Source: Geothrix sp.
GTDB taxonomy: Bacteria; Acidobacteriota; Holophagae; Holophagales; Holophagaceae
Reading direction: 5' to 3'
NCBI RefSeq assembly: GCF_020622065.1
Contig: NZ_JAHRYQ010000002.1
Location: 989,905 to 1,053,904, forward strand
DNA: 64,000 nt
This document shows, piece after piece, positions 54,982 to 62,878 of this stretch. The stretch's first letter is position 1, and each line of letters opens with the position of its first letter. The position numbers and the translations under genes are program-made. A model generated the notes under the pieces. The model saw only the letters and a list, made by a program, of their open reading frames with translations. It was not told the DNA's origin and did no database searches.

Positions 54982-55688
54982 TGGATCGGGCCCTGATGGA
55001 CCAGGCATGGATCCCCCTGCTGCTGTCCCTCAAGGTGGCGGGACTGGCCACGCTGCTGGTGCTGCTGGCGGGGACGGCCCTGGGCTTCCTCCTGGCCCGC
55101 CGCCCCTTCCCCGGACGGGAGCTGCTGGACGCCCTCTGCACGCTGCCCATGGTGCTGCCCCCCACGGTGCTCGGCTACTACCTGCTGGTGCTGCTGGGAC
55201 GACGCGGAGCGCTGGGGGGATTCCTGGACCGCACCTTCGGGATCCAGCTCATCTTCACCTGGCAGGGGGCCGTGATCGCGGCCTCCATCGTCTCCTTCCC
55301 CCTGGCCCTCAAGGCCGCCCGCGCGGCCTTCGAGCAGGTGGATCCGCAATACGAGCGGGCGGCCCGTACCCTGGGCGTGTCCGACCTGGGCGTGTTCTTC
55401 CGCGTCACCCTTCCCTTGGCCTGGCGCGGCATCCTGGCGGGCACCCTCCTGGCCTTCGCCCGGGCCCTCGGCGAATTTGGCGCCACCCTCATGGTGGCGG
55501 GCAGCATCCCCGGCCGCACGCAGACGCTGTCCGTGGCGGTCTACGAGGCCGTGCAGGCGGGCCAGGACGGTCTGGCGACCACGCTGGTGATCGTGACCTC
55601 CACCACCTGCCTGCTGGTCCTCCTCGTCGCGGCGCGGCTGCTCCGCGGCCACGACGCCCGCAGCGCGGGGCGGGAGCCCTGGCCATGA
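54981..55688 (+). CDS. modB: Molybdate ABC transporter permease
   Basis: A 235-residue inner-membrane permease with five to six helices, starting MDRALMDQAWIPLLLSLKVA. TLPMVLPPTVLGYYLLVLLG, and the EAA-like coupling motif YERAARTLGVSDLGVFFRVTLP, followed by GILAGTLLAFARALGEFGAT split across the conserved ALGEFGAT. These are ModB hallmarks. It overlaps modA and modC. Confidence 0.96.
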   Translation: MDRALMDQAWIPLLLSLKVAGLATLLVLLAGTALGFLLARRPFPGRELLDALCTLPMVLPPTVLGYYLLVLLGRRGALGGFLDRTFGIQLIFTWQGAVIAASIVSFPLALKAARAAFEQVDPQYERAARTLGVSDLGVFFRVTLPLAWRGILAGTLLAFARALGEFGATLMVAGSIPGRTQTLSVAVYEAVQAGQDGLATTLVIVTSTTCLLVLLVAARLLRGHDARSAGREPWP

Positions 55689-56365
55689 AGCTGCGCGTGG
55701 ACATTCGGGGCACCCTGCGGGGCCGGGAGCGGCCCTTCCACCTGGAAGTGGCCTTCGCCACCTCGGCCCGGTCGCTGGTGCTGTCGGGCCCCTCCGGTGC
55801 TGGCAAGAGCCTCACCCTCCGCGCCATCGCGGGCCTTCTGCGCCCGGAGGCCGGGTGCATCCAGCTGGGCGAGTGCGCCTTCTTCGACAGCGCCACGGGC
55901 TTGCACCTCCCGCCCCAGGCCCGCGATGTGGGCCACCTCTTCCAGGACTACGCGCTGTTTCCGCACCTCACGGCCGCGGAGAATGTGGCCTTCAGCTTCT
56001 CGCGCACCTGGCGCCGCCCTTCCCGCGCCGCGCTGGCGCAGGCCCTGCCCTGGCTCGACCGTCTGGGCCTCGGGGGCTTCGCCGCGGCCCACCCGGGCCA
56101 GCTCTCCGGCGGCCAGCGCCAGCGCGTGGCCCTGGCCCGCGCCCTGGCTGCGAGGCCCCGCCTGTTGCTGCTGGATGAACCCTTCTCCGCCCTCGACCAC
56201 CGCATGCGGGACCGCCTGCGCCTCGAACTGAAGGATCTGGCCGCCCAGGAGAACCTGCCCCTGGTGGTGGTGAGCCACGATCCCGGCGATGCCGAGGCCT
56301 TCGGCGAGCACCTCGTCGAGCTGGAAGAGGGTCGCGTGGTCTCCGAGGAGACCTACCGAGCGTAG
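55685..56365 (+). CDS. modC: Molybdate ABC transporter ATPase (short form, no TOBE domain)
   Basis: A 226-residue ATPase: Walker A LSGPSGAGKSLTLRAIAGLL, Q-loop HLFQDYALFPHLTA, signature QLSGGQRQRVALARAL, Walker B LLLLDEPFSALD and switch VVVSHD. E. coli ModC is 352 residues with a C-terminal molybdate-binding domain; that domain is missing here and the protein ends right after the switch helix. Its end overlaps convergently with the S41 gene by 13 bases. Confidence 0.94.
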   Translation: MKLRVDIRGTLRGRERPFHLEVAFATSARSLVLSGPSGAGKSLTLRAIAGLLRPEAGCIQLGECAFFDSATGLHLPPQARDVGHLFQDYALFPHLTAAENVAFSFSRTWRRPSRAALAQALPWLDRLGLGGFAAAHPGQLSGGQRQRVALARALAARPRLLLLDEPFSALDHRMRDRLRLELKDLAAQENLPLVVVSHDPGDAEAFGEHLVELEEGRVVSEETYRA

Positions 56366-57432
56366 CGGACGGGTTCCGCCTCACCCTTCTCCACGCGGGC
56401 CAGGATGCCCTCCAGGCGCTTGCGGTAGTCGGGATCCTTCTCCCTCTCGAGGATGCCCCGGAGGATCGCCCCATGAGCCGCCTTCAGCGCCTCGGCGGCG
56501 GGCACGGCCAGGTCCGGTTTCACCCCCACACGCTCCCAATTGGTGCCGGTGACGGGGTTGATGGCCCGGCCCGTGGGGATGAAGGCGTTGAAACCATGCC
56601 CCAAAAGCACCGCGCCACCGGGATTGGCGCCACCGCCCGTGGTCTCGCCCACCAGGGTCGCGCGCTTCTGGGTCTGGAAATCGTAGGCGCACTCCTCGCC
56701 GCCGGAGAAGGTGCGGGCCGAGGTGAGGACATAGACGGGCTTCGCGTAGCGCGGGGCAACGGTCGCCGTGGTCCAGTACTGACGCGTCGTGTTTTTCGGC
56801 CGGTTGTAGATGGAGTTGAGGTGCCGGGTGTCGCCCTCCTCGAAGAAGTGGCTCACCAGGTAGGCCACGCTTTCGGGATCGCCGCCCCCGTTCTGGCGCA
56901 GGTCGAGGATGAGGGCCTCGGTGCCTGACAGGAGCGAGAGGGCCGCGGAGAAGGCCGGTCCCACGAACTCCGTGGGGCCGAAGCCCCGGATGTCCAGGTA
57001 GCCCACATTGCCCGGGAGCTGCTCCACCTTGGCGATGCCGAAGCCCCGCCGCTGGGAGAACTGCCGCATCTGCGCCACCTCGTCGCGCGTGGGCGGCTTG
57101 TCGTCATCGTCGCTCGCGGGCTTGAAGGCCGGATCGAAGCGCACCCGGAAGTGGCCGTCCCGGCCCGCCTCCCGCAGGTCCCTGGAGAGGGCTTCGGCGA
57201 AGGCCTGGGCCGTGACGGCGCCATCGTAGGCGCCCTGGGCCGCCTTGGCCTTCAGCGCGGCGCTGGTCGTCTCGGCGACCTCAGGGAAGACATAGCGGGC
57301 CTTCAGTTCCCTGGCGAGGGTCTCCACCACGGCTTTCCGCTGATCGGCCGTCACAGGGGGCGCGATGGGGGCGGCCTCCTGGGCGGCGAGGGTCAGGACC
57401 AGGGCAGGCAGGACGAACAGGGCGCGACGCAT
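56353..57432 (-). CDS. S41-family peptidase (IRBP/tail-specific type) A
   Basis: A 359-residue secreted peptidase. Signal peptide MRRALFVLPALVLTLAAQEA; helical N-terminal domain (RKAVVETLARELKARYVFPE); core with VGYLDIRGFG, ALILDLRQNGGG, catalytic Ser in SARTFSGGEECAY and GETTGGGANPGG, and the NPVTGTNWERVGVKPD end. No PDZ is obvious, unlike the protease at 40067. Paralogous to the peptidase at 58604. Transcription would start within the shared 36-base motif upstream (57481-57516). Confidence 0.9.
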   Translation of the reverse strand: MRRALFVLPALVLTLAAQEAAPIAPPVTADQRKAVVETLARELKARYVFPEVAETTSAALKAKAAQGAYDGAVTAQAFAEALSRDLREAGRDGHFRVRFDPAFKPASDDDDKPPTRDEVAQMRQFSQRRGFGIAKVEQLPGNVGYLDIRGFGPTEFVGPAFSAALSLLSGTEALILDLRQNGGGDPESVAYLVSHFFEEGDTRHLNSIYNRPKNTTRQYWTTATVAPRYAKPVYVLTSARTFSGGEECAYDFQTQKRATLVGETTGGGANPGGAVLLGHGFNAFIPTGRAINPVTGTNWERVGVKPDLAVPAAEALKAAHGAILRGILEREKDPDYRKRLEGILARVEKGEAEPVRYAR

Positions 57433-57480
57433 GGAACCTCCTGAGTCCTTCAGGTTTCGGCCGGGGGGCCGCCCGGTCTA

Positions 57481-57516
57481 GGCGGCAGGATGCCGGATGG
57501 CCGGCAGGTTGCCGGA
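57481..57516 (-). promoter_or_regulatory. Shared operator-like motif, copy 1
   Basis: Thirty-six bases containing TGCCGG-N4-CCGGCA-like half-sites, matching the copy at 59662-59697 at 27 of 36 positions. It lies 49-84 bases upstream of the S41 peptidase A start. Confidence 0.6.
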
Positions 57517-57518
57517 GC

Positions 57519-58529
57519 TTAGGGGCCCGTGCGCCGGATCCAGCTGGGGCCCCGATCCTCGCCGGTCCGCGGAATGCGCCGCAGGCCCCGGCCGTCCGGC
57601 GTCTGGAGGTGAATGTCGTACTCCCCGTCCACGAGGCCGCTGAAGGCGATCCAGCCGCCATCGGGGGACCAGGCTGGCGCGTAGGCCTTGCCCGCGAAGG
57701 GCAGGAAGGTGGGCGTCCCACCCGCGGCCGGGAGGATGCCGATCTGGGCACCCTCGCTCGTGAGGCGCTGGAAAGCGATCCAGCGGCCATCCGGCGACCA
57801 GGTGGGGAAGTAGTCGCCCGACACGCTGCTGGTGGGCGTCAGCTGGCGGGCCCCGGTGCCGTCGACATTCATCAGCCACAGGGCTGGACTGCCCTGGCGA
57901 TACGAGGTGAACGCGAGGCGCGTGCCGTCCGGCGACCAGGCGGGCGTGACATCGGGCGACATCATCGGGTCCCCGGCCTGGTGTGGCGTGAGGTTGCGCC
58001 GGTTCTCCAGACTCCGGCCCCGCAGATCCGCCGTGAAGATGTCGCCAGCCGGGTCCTCCAGCTGCGAGTGGAAGGCGAGGCGTGTGCCATCCGGCGACCA
58101 GGCGCCCTCCCGCTCAGTGGGGCTTCCGGGCGGCGACAGGAGGGCGGCAGGCCGGGCGAAGTCATCCACCAGCATCAGCTGTGCGGGGTCCTCCGCCGTG
58201 GGGATCGAGGCATAGACCAGCGTCCGGCCGTCGGGCCGGGCCTGGGGCCGGGTGCCTTCGTAGCCGGGACCCAGCACCTCCGGCTCGCCACCTTCCAGGC
58301 GAACCCGGTAGAGCAGGCGCCGGCCTTCAGGGTTCTGGCCGTCGAACAGCAGGTCGTAGGCGGCCGGCGGCCGGGGAGCCGGAGTCGGCCCACTCCTCTG
58401 GCCGGCGGCCCCCCCGCAACCTGCCACCGCGACCAGGCCAAGCAGCCCCGCCAGGACCCGGCGGCCGGCATCCGGGCCGGGGCCCCGGCGGAATCGGGAG
58501 GTACGGAGCGAAAGTCGAGGCAGGGGCAT
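57519..58529 (-). CDS. TolB-like beta-propeller lipoprotein
   Basis: A 336-residue lipoprotein: an Arg-rich lead, hydrophobic VLAGLLGLVAVAGC with lipobox VAGC, a Pro-rich linker, and a propeller with repeated SPDGT/SPDGR WD40-like (PD40) motifs: AWSPDGTRLAFHS, AWSPDGTRLAFTS, TWSPDGRWIAFQR, AWSPDGGWIAFSG. Propellers of this kind bind partner proteins or ligands in the periplasm. Located between two S41 peptidase genes on the same strand, so a joint role in peptide handling is plausible. Confidence 0.88.
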   Translation of the reverse strand: MPLPRLSLRTSRFRRGPGPDAGRRVLAGLLGLVAVAGCGGAAGQRSGPTPAPRPPAAYDLLFDGQNPEGRRLLYRVRLEGGEPEVLGPGYEGTRPQARPDGRTLVYASIPTAEDPAQLMLVDDFARPAALLSPPGSPTEREGAWSPDGTRLAFHSQLEDPAGDIFTADLRGRSLENRRNLTPHQAGDPMMSPDVTPAWSPDGTRLAFTSYRQGSPALWLMNVDGTGARQLTPTSSVSGDYFPTWSPDGRWIAFQRLTSEGAQIGILPAAGGTPTFLPFAGKAYAPAWSPDGGWIAFSGLVDGEYDIHLQTPDGRGLRRIPRTGEDRGPSWIRRTGP

Positions 58530-58603
58530 GGGATTCCTGGAACAGACAAATCGAGGGGGCCACTCAACCTCGCCGCAGCCGGAACGGCGCGGGCGGGAAG
58601 ACC

Positions 58604-59539
58604 TCAGGCTCTGGCCGCCGTGGCAGACAGTTTTTCCAGCGCTTTCTCCAGGGCCTTGTCCAGCGCCTGGTCCGCTGGGACCAGCACATCCGGTTGCACG
58701 CCCCCGCCCTCCCAGTTGGTGCCGCTGACCGGGTTCACCGTGCGCCCGACGGACAGGGACAACTCCAGGCCCTGCCCCACGGGGAAGAAGCGGTTCGGGT
58801 TGGCGCCGCCCTTGGTGCGCTCGCCGATCAGCACGGCCCGGCCCCGCTGCTGCAGGCCGTAGGCGAAGGCTTCGCCCGCCGAGAAAGTGGTGCCGCTCAC
58901 CAGCACATAGACCGGCACTTTGGTGAAGGCCGCGCGGGTGGAAGGACCTGCCCAGACTTCCATGGTCTCGTCCTTCCGGAAGACGAGGCTGTTCAGGAGC
59001 ACACGCTCGGGAAGGAAGTAGGAGGCCAGCAGCGCGAGGGCATCGCCGCCGCCGCGGTTCTCCCGGAGGTCGATGATCATCGCCCTGCTGCCGGCTAGCT
59101 GATCCATGGCCTGGTCGAAGAGCGGGCGGCTTTCGTCCGCCTGGAAGAACCGGTCCACCCGGAGGTAGCCCACCTCGCCCCTGAGGCGCTCCACCTTCTC
59201 GATGCCGTGTCGCCCCACGGGCTTGTCGAAGTTGGGGATCGCCTTCCGCACGCTCACATGCTTATCGCGGGTCAGATCCTTGAGTTCGGCGTTGACCCTG
59301 GCGATGAAGGCCGACCGCTCGGCGGACCCCTCGGCCACGATGGCCGAGGCGCGCTCACCCAAAGCTTCGGCGGCCCTGGCCGCCACATCCGCGAAAACAT
59401 ACTCGTCGCGGACCAGCTCGATGATCCGCGCAAGGGCCTGCTGCTGCTCCTGGCGGGTCAGGGGGGAATCCTTGGCGACTTCGCGCGCGGCGAGCCCGGC
59501 CACCAGGGCCGAGAGGATGAGGGTGGTTTTCAGGCGCAT
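58604..59539 (-). CDS. S41-family peptidase (IRBP/tail-specific type) B
   Basis: A 311-residue secreted paralogue of peptidase A: signal peptide TTLILSALVAGLAAREVA, N-terminal helical ALARIIELVRDEYVFADVAA, core with VGYLRVDRFF, MIIDLRENRGGG, catalytic Ser in SGTTFSAGEAFAYG, GERTKGGANPN, and NPVSGTNWEGGGVQPD. First gene of the three-gene minus-strand unit, divergent from the Lrp/AsnC regulator with motif copy 2 between them. Confidence 0.9.
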   Translation of the reverse strand: MRLKTTLILSALVAGLAAREVAKDSPLTRQEQQQALARIIELVRDEYVFADVAARAAEALGERASAIVAEGSAERSAFIARVNAELKDLTRDKHVSVRKAIPNFDKPVGRHGIEKVERLRGEVGYLRVDRFFQADESRPLFDQAMDQLAGSRAMIIDLRENRGGGDALALLASYFLPERVLLNSLVFRKDETMEVWAGPSTRAAFTKVPVYVLVSGTTFSAGEAFAYGLQQRGRAVLIGERTKGGANPNRFFPVGQGLELSLSVGRTVNPVSGTNWEGGGVQPDVLVPADQALDKALEKALEKLSATAARA

Positions 59540-59661
59540 GGGGCCTCCGTGGGAAAGGGAGTGGTCGAAGGGGGATGTGATGAACGACCCGGCCGGATTC
59601 CTCTAAACCGCTTCTCGGCCCGGCGGACTTCCAGGGTTCGCGGTTCGCCTGCCGCCGTGTA

Positions 59662-59697
59662 GACGGCAGGGTGCCGGAACACCGGCAAACTGCCAGA
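59662..59697. promoter_or_regulatory. Shared operator-like motif, copy 2
   Basis: Thirty-six bases related to 57481-57516, including the perfect palindrome TGCCGG-AACA-CCGGCA. It lies in the divergent region, 8 bases before the Lrp-type start and about 120 bases upstream of peptidase B. Confidence 0.6.
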
Positions 59698-59705
59698 ATG
59701 GGGAC

Positions 59706-60146
59706 ATGCCCAGGCCCGACCTTGACGACATGGACCGCCGCCTCCTCGCGGAGCTGGGAACCGACGCCCGCCTCACGCAGGTGGCCTTGGCGGCGCGGGT
59801 GGGCCTCTCGCGGTCGGCCGTGCAGGAGCGCCTCAAGCGCCTGGAGCGCGAGGGCGTCATTCTGGGCTACACGCTGCGCCTGGGCTTCGAGGCCAAGCCC
59901 GGTGTACGGGCCTACCTCCTGGTGCGCGGCAGCGGGCCCAGCCACGAGCGGGCCCTGCGCATGCTGGAGGCCTTCCCCGAGGTGCGGGTGGCCGACAGCG
60001 TGAGCGGAGACATCGATCTGGTGCTGCAGCTGGAGGCGGAGCACCTGGAGGACCTCAACCGCATCCGGGATGAGGTGGCCCGGCTCCCCGGCATCGCCTC
60101 CACCCAGACGCTGCTCGTGATGGCCCCGCGCTTCGACCGGCGCTGA
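59706..60146 (+). CDS. Lrp/AsnC-family transcriptional regulator
   Basis: A 146-residue regulator. N-terminal DDMDRRLLAELGTDARLTQV and helix-turn-helix AARVGLSRSAVQERLKRLER, followed by EGVILGYTLRLGFEAKPG and a RAM/AsnC effector domain (PEVRVADSVSGDIDLVLQLE). Members sense amino acids and often control amino-acid or peptide metabolism. Divergent position and the shared motif suggest it controls the S41 peptidase unit and itself. Confidence 0.95.
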   Translation: MPRPDLDDMDRRLLAELGTDARLTQVALAARVGLSRSAVQERLKRLEREGVILGYTLRLGFEAKPGVRAYLLVRGSGPSHERALRMLEAFPEVRVADSVSGDIDLVLQLEAEHLEDLNRIRDEVARLPGIASTQTLLVMAPRFDRR

Positions 60147-60180
60147 ACCGTTGAAATCGGTGAAGGCTGGCCTGAGGGGT

Positions 60181-61326
60181 TCAGACCGGTCCGAAGTTCA
60201 GCTTCAGTTCCACCCCATTCCGGCGAATGATCCAAATGTGTTGAACTCCAGAGGCCACCAGATCCTGGACCGCGCGCCGCGTAAGCATTGGGCCCTGGAG
60301 GCTGCCTACCTGGATCAGTTCATCACCAGGCTTGCATCCGGCCCTTTCCATGGCACTTCCGGGTTTCACCAGGAAGACCAGGAGCCGTGGTACACGGCCG
60401 TTCCGGTCCCACTGCAGGGGCAGATTCCGGTTGGACTCGCGGCGGATGGGCAGGTTTCCCGCCGCATCCTGAGAGAAGGTCAGGTGGTTGGTGATGAAAT
60501 CAAAGCAGACCGGTGCTGCCATCCAGACATCGACACCGATGCGGCCCATTTTGTCCTCGCTCTGAAAACCCACCGTTAGGTTGACCCAGGCCGAGGATCC
60601 AGCTTCCAGGCGGTTCACCATTACATCCGAACCTGCGACTAGGACCCCCGAGAGGCCCATGGATACGGTCGCCCCACCTTCCCCTTTGGGCTTAAGAGCC
60701 ATGGGAAGATCCACACCACCACTCATGCCGGTATCCACCGTAGCCAACACCTCCTGATTTCCGAGACGAATGTGGATCCAGGGACCGCCCGGGGACTCGG
60801 ACAAGGGAACCGCCACACCAGGACTGAAGTGATAACCCCACCAAATCAGGCGGTTGGTATTTGGATCGATTACGAATCGGGTGCCACGCAGAAACGACAT
60901 GCCCAGGATGCCGTCCACTGGTTGGTCCTGGAACCGTCCGATCTGGTTTCGGAGGTCCATGCGTGTGGCAAACACCCCATCTCGGATCACGGTGCCCACT
61001 TCCACTCGCTTTAACAGCACAGTCGGGGCCACGATGCTCTGGTTGGCGATGTCCTTAGCAGTGGTTTCAGTTTGGGGCTCGTCCCAGAAGAATTCGGAGG
61101 GCACGGACCAATCCACGATGCAGCAGCTGGCTCCTGTATCTAGCAGGAACCGGAAGGTCCTCGTGGTGTCCCAACTCTTCATGGAGTGGAGCGTCACCGA
61201 CACGATCAGAAGGCCACTCTCATCCTGGGTGATGGACGATACAGGGGCTTTCTTCCGCTCCTCTGCGGTGGCCGCAGGCGCAGCCATGGACAGAAGAAGC
61301 AGAAGCGCCAGTCCCTTTCCCAACAT
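60181..61326 (-). CDS. Secreted retropepsin-like aspartic protease with PDZ domain
   Basis: A 381-residue exported protein. Signal peptide MLGKGLALLLLLSMAAPAATA. Two aspartic-protease-type motifs, FLLDTGASCCIVD (about residues 60-72) and ATVDTGMSGGVDLP (about 195), suggest a pepsin-like pair or a tandem retropepsin fold. C-terminal PDZ-like segment LLVFLVKPGSAMERAGCKPGDE is followed by the terminal strand. The first motif is canonical DTGAS. It begins 12 bases after the gcvPB stop, without a good ribosome-binding site, so it may be a rider on the glycine-cleavage operon. Confidence 0.82.
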   Translation of the reverse strand: MLGKGLALLLLLSMAAPAATAEERKKAPVSSITQDESGLLIVSVTLHSMKSWDTTRTFRFLLDTGASCCIVDWSVPSEFFWDEPQTETTAKDIANQSIVAPTVLLKRVEVGTVIRDGVFATRMDLRNQIGRFQDQPVDGILGMSFLRGTRFVIDPNTNRLIWWGYHFSPGVAVPLSESPGGPWIHIRLGNQEVLATVDTGMSGGVDLPMALKPKGEGGATVSMGLSGVLVAGSDVMVNRLEAGSSAWVNLTVGFQSEDKMGRIGVDVWMAAPVCFDFITNHLTFSQDAAGNLPIRRESNRNLPLQWDRNGRVPRLLVFLVKPGSAMERAGCKPGDELIQVGSLQGPMLTRRAVQDLVASGVQHIWIIRRNGVELKLNFGPV

Positions 61327-61338
61327 AAGCGGCGCGGC

Positions 61339-62868
61339 TCAGCCCTTCGCCCACCGCAGCACGGGTTTGCGGGCGGCGGTGGTCTCGTCCATGCGCCGCA
61401 GGGGTGCGAGGGTCGGCGCCTGGTGCAGGGCCTCGGCGTCGGTCTCGGCCTCCTTCGCGATGGCGAGCATCGTGTCGCAGAAGGCGTCCAGCTCGCCCTT
61501 GTCCTCGCTCTCCGTAGGCTCGATCATCAGCGCGCCGGGCACGATCAGGGGGAAGTAGATCGTGGGCGGGTGGTAGCCGTGATCGATGAGGCGCTTGGCG
61601 ATGTCGAGCGTGTGGACATCGTGCTTGGCCTGCAGCGTGTCGCTGAAAACCACCTCATGCAGGCTCGGGGAATCGATGTGCAGGGCATAGGCGCCCTTGA
61701 GCCGGGCGCGGATGTAGTTGGCGTTCACGATGGCCCGCAGCGTGGCCTCCTTCAGCCCGTCCGAGCCGTGGCTCAGGCAGTAGGTGAGCGCCCGGACGAG
61801 GATGCCGAAGTTGCCGTAGAAGGTGTGCACCTTGCCGATGCTCTGGGGCCGCTTCCAGTCCCAGCGGTAGGAGTGCCTGGGCACCTCGCCCTCGCCCACC
61901 TTCACGGTGTCGCGCACCACGACGGGCACGGGCAGGAAGGGCATCAGGTTCTCGCCGCAGCAGACGGGGCCGGCGCCGGGACCGCCACCGCCGTGCGGGG
62001 TGGACATGGTCTTGTGGAGGTTCAGATGCATGACATCCACGCCGAAATCCCCAGGCCGGGCCACGCCCACCAGGGCGTTCATGTTGGCCCCATCCATGTA
62101 GACCAGGGCGCCCACACTGTGCAGGAGGTCGCTGACTTCCTTGAAGCGGTATTCGAAAACGCCCACGGTGTTCGGATTCGTGATCATGGCGCCGGCGATC
62201 TCGGTGCCGAGCTCGCTCACGAGCGTCTTGAGGCCCTTGCGGACCTTGCCATTCACAGGATCGGTCACATCGTCGAAGGCGATGGTGCCATCCGGCAGGG
62301 AGGGCAGCTCGACCACCTCATATCCGGCCATGGCGGCGGTGGCAGGGTTGGTGCCGTGGCCGCTGTCGGGGATGAGGATCACGCGGCGCTTGGCACCCTT
62401 GGACACATGGTAGGCCCGGATGAGCATGACGCCCGTCAGCTCGCCGGCGGCGCCGGCGCTGGGCTGGAGCGTGACGCCGGGCAGGCCGGTGATCTCCTTC
62501 AGCCATTCCTGGAGGGTGTAGATCATCTCCAGGTTGCCCTGCACCAGCGCATCGGGGGCCATGGGGTGGCTGTCGGTGAAACCCGGCAGGCCGGCGACCT
62601 TCTCGTTGAGCCGCGGGTTGTGCTTCATGGTGCAGGAGCCCAGCGGGTAGATGCCGTCGTCCACGCCGTAGTTCCACTTGGAGAGGCGCGTGAAGTGGCG
62701 GATGACCTCCACCTCGCTCAGCTCGGGCAGGGCGTCGAAGCCGCTGCGCTTGAGGTGGGTGGGACGCGTGTCCTTGGCCTCGGGCACATCGAGCTTGGGC
62801 AGATCCATGCCCCGCTTTCCGGAGACGGAGCGTTCGAAAGAGAGGGGTTCGCGCTGACGCAGAAACAT
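61339..62868 (-). CDS. gcvPB: Glycine dehydrogenase (decarboxylating) subunit 2
   Basis: A 509-residue PLP-binding half of the glycine cleavage P protein. GSCTMKHNPRLNEKVAGLPG, LQPSAGAAGELTGVMLIRAY, PDSGHGTNPATAAMAGYEVV, and the Schiff-base Lys in NLHKTMSTPHGGGGPG. The start is taken as ATG 62868 because GAGGAG is six bases upstream of it and abuts the ATG at 62874. It decarboxylates glycine and transfers the aminomethyl group to H protein. Confidence 0.96.
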   Translation of the reverse strand: MFLRQREPLSFERSVSGKRGMDLPKLDVPEAKDTRPTHLKRSGFDALPELSEVEVIRHFTRLSKWNYGVDDGIYPLGSCTMKHNPRLNEKVAGLPGFTDSHPMAPDALVQGNLEMIYTLQEWLKEITGLPGVTLQPSAGAAGELTGVMLIRAYHVSKGAKRRVILIPDSGHGTNPATAAMAGYEVVELPSLPDGTIAFDDVTDPVNGKVRKGLKTLVSELGTEIAGAMITNPNTVGVFEYRFKEVSDLLHSVGALVYMDGANMNALVGVARPGDFGVDVMHLNLHKTMSTPHGGGGPGAGPVCCGENLMPFLPVPVVVRDTVKVGEGEVPRHSYRWDWKRPQSIGKVHTFYGNFGILVRALTYCLSHGSDGLKEATLRAIVNANYIRARLKGAYALHIDSPSLHEVVFSDTLQAKHDVHTLDIAKRLIDHGYHPPTIYFPLIVPGALMIEPTESEDKGELDAFCDTMLAIAKEAETDAEALHQAPTLAPLRRMDETTAARKPVLRWAKG

Positions 62869-62878
62869 GGCCATCTCC

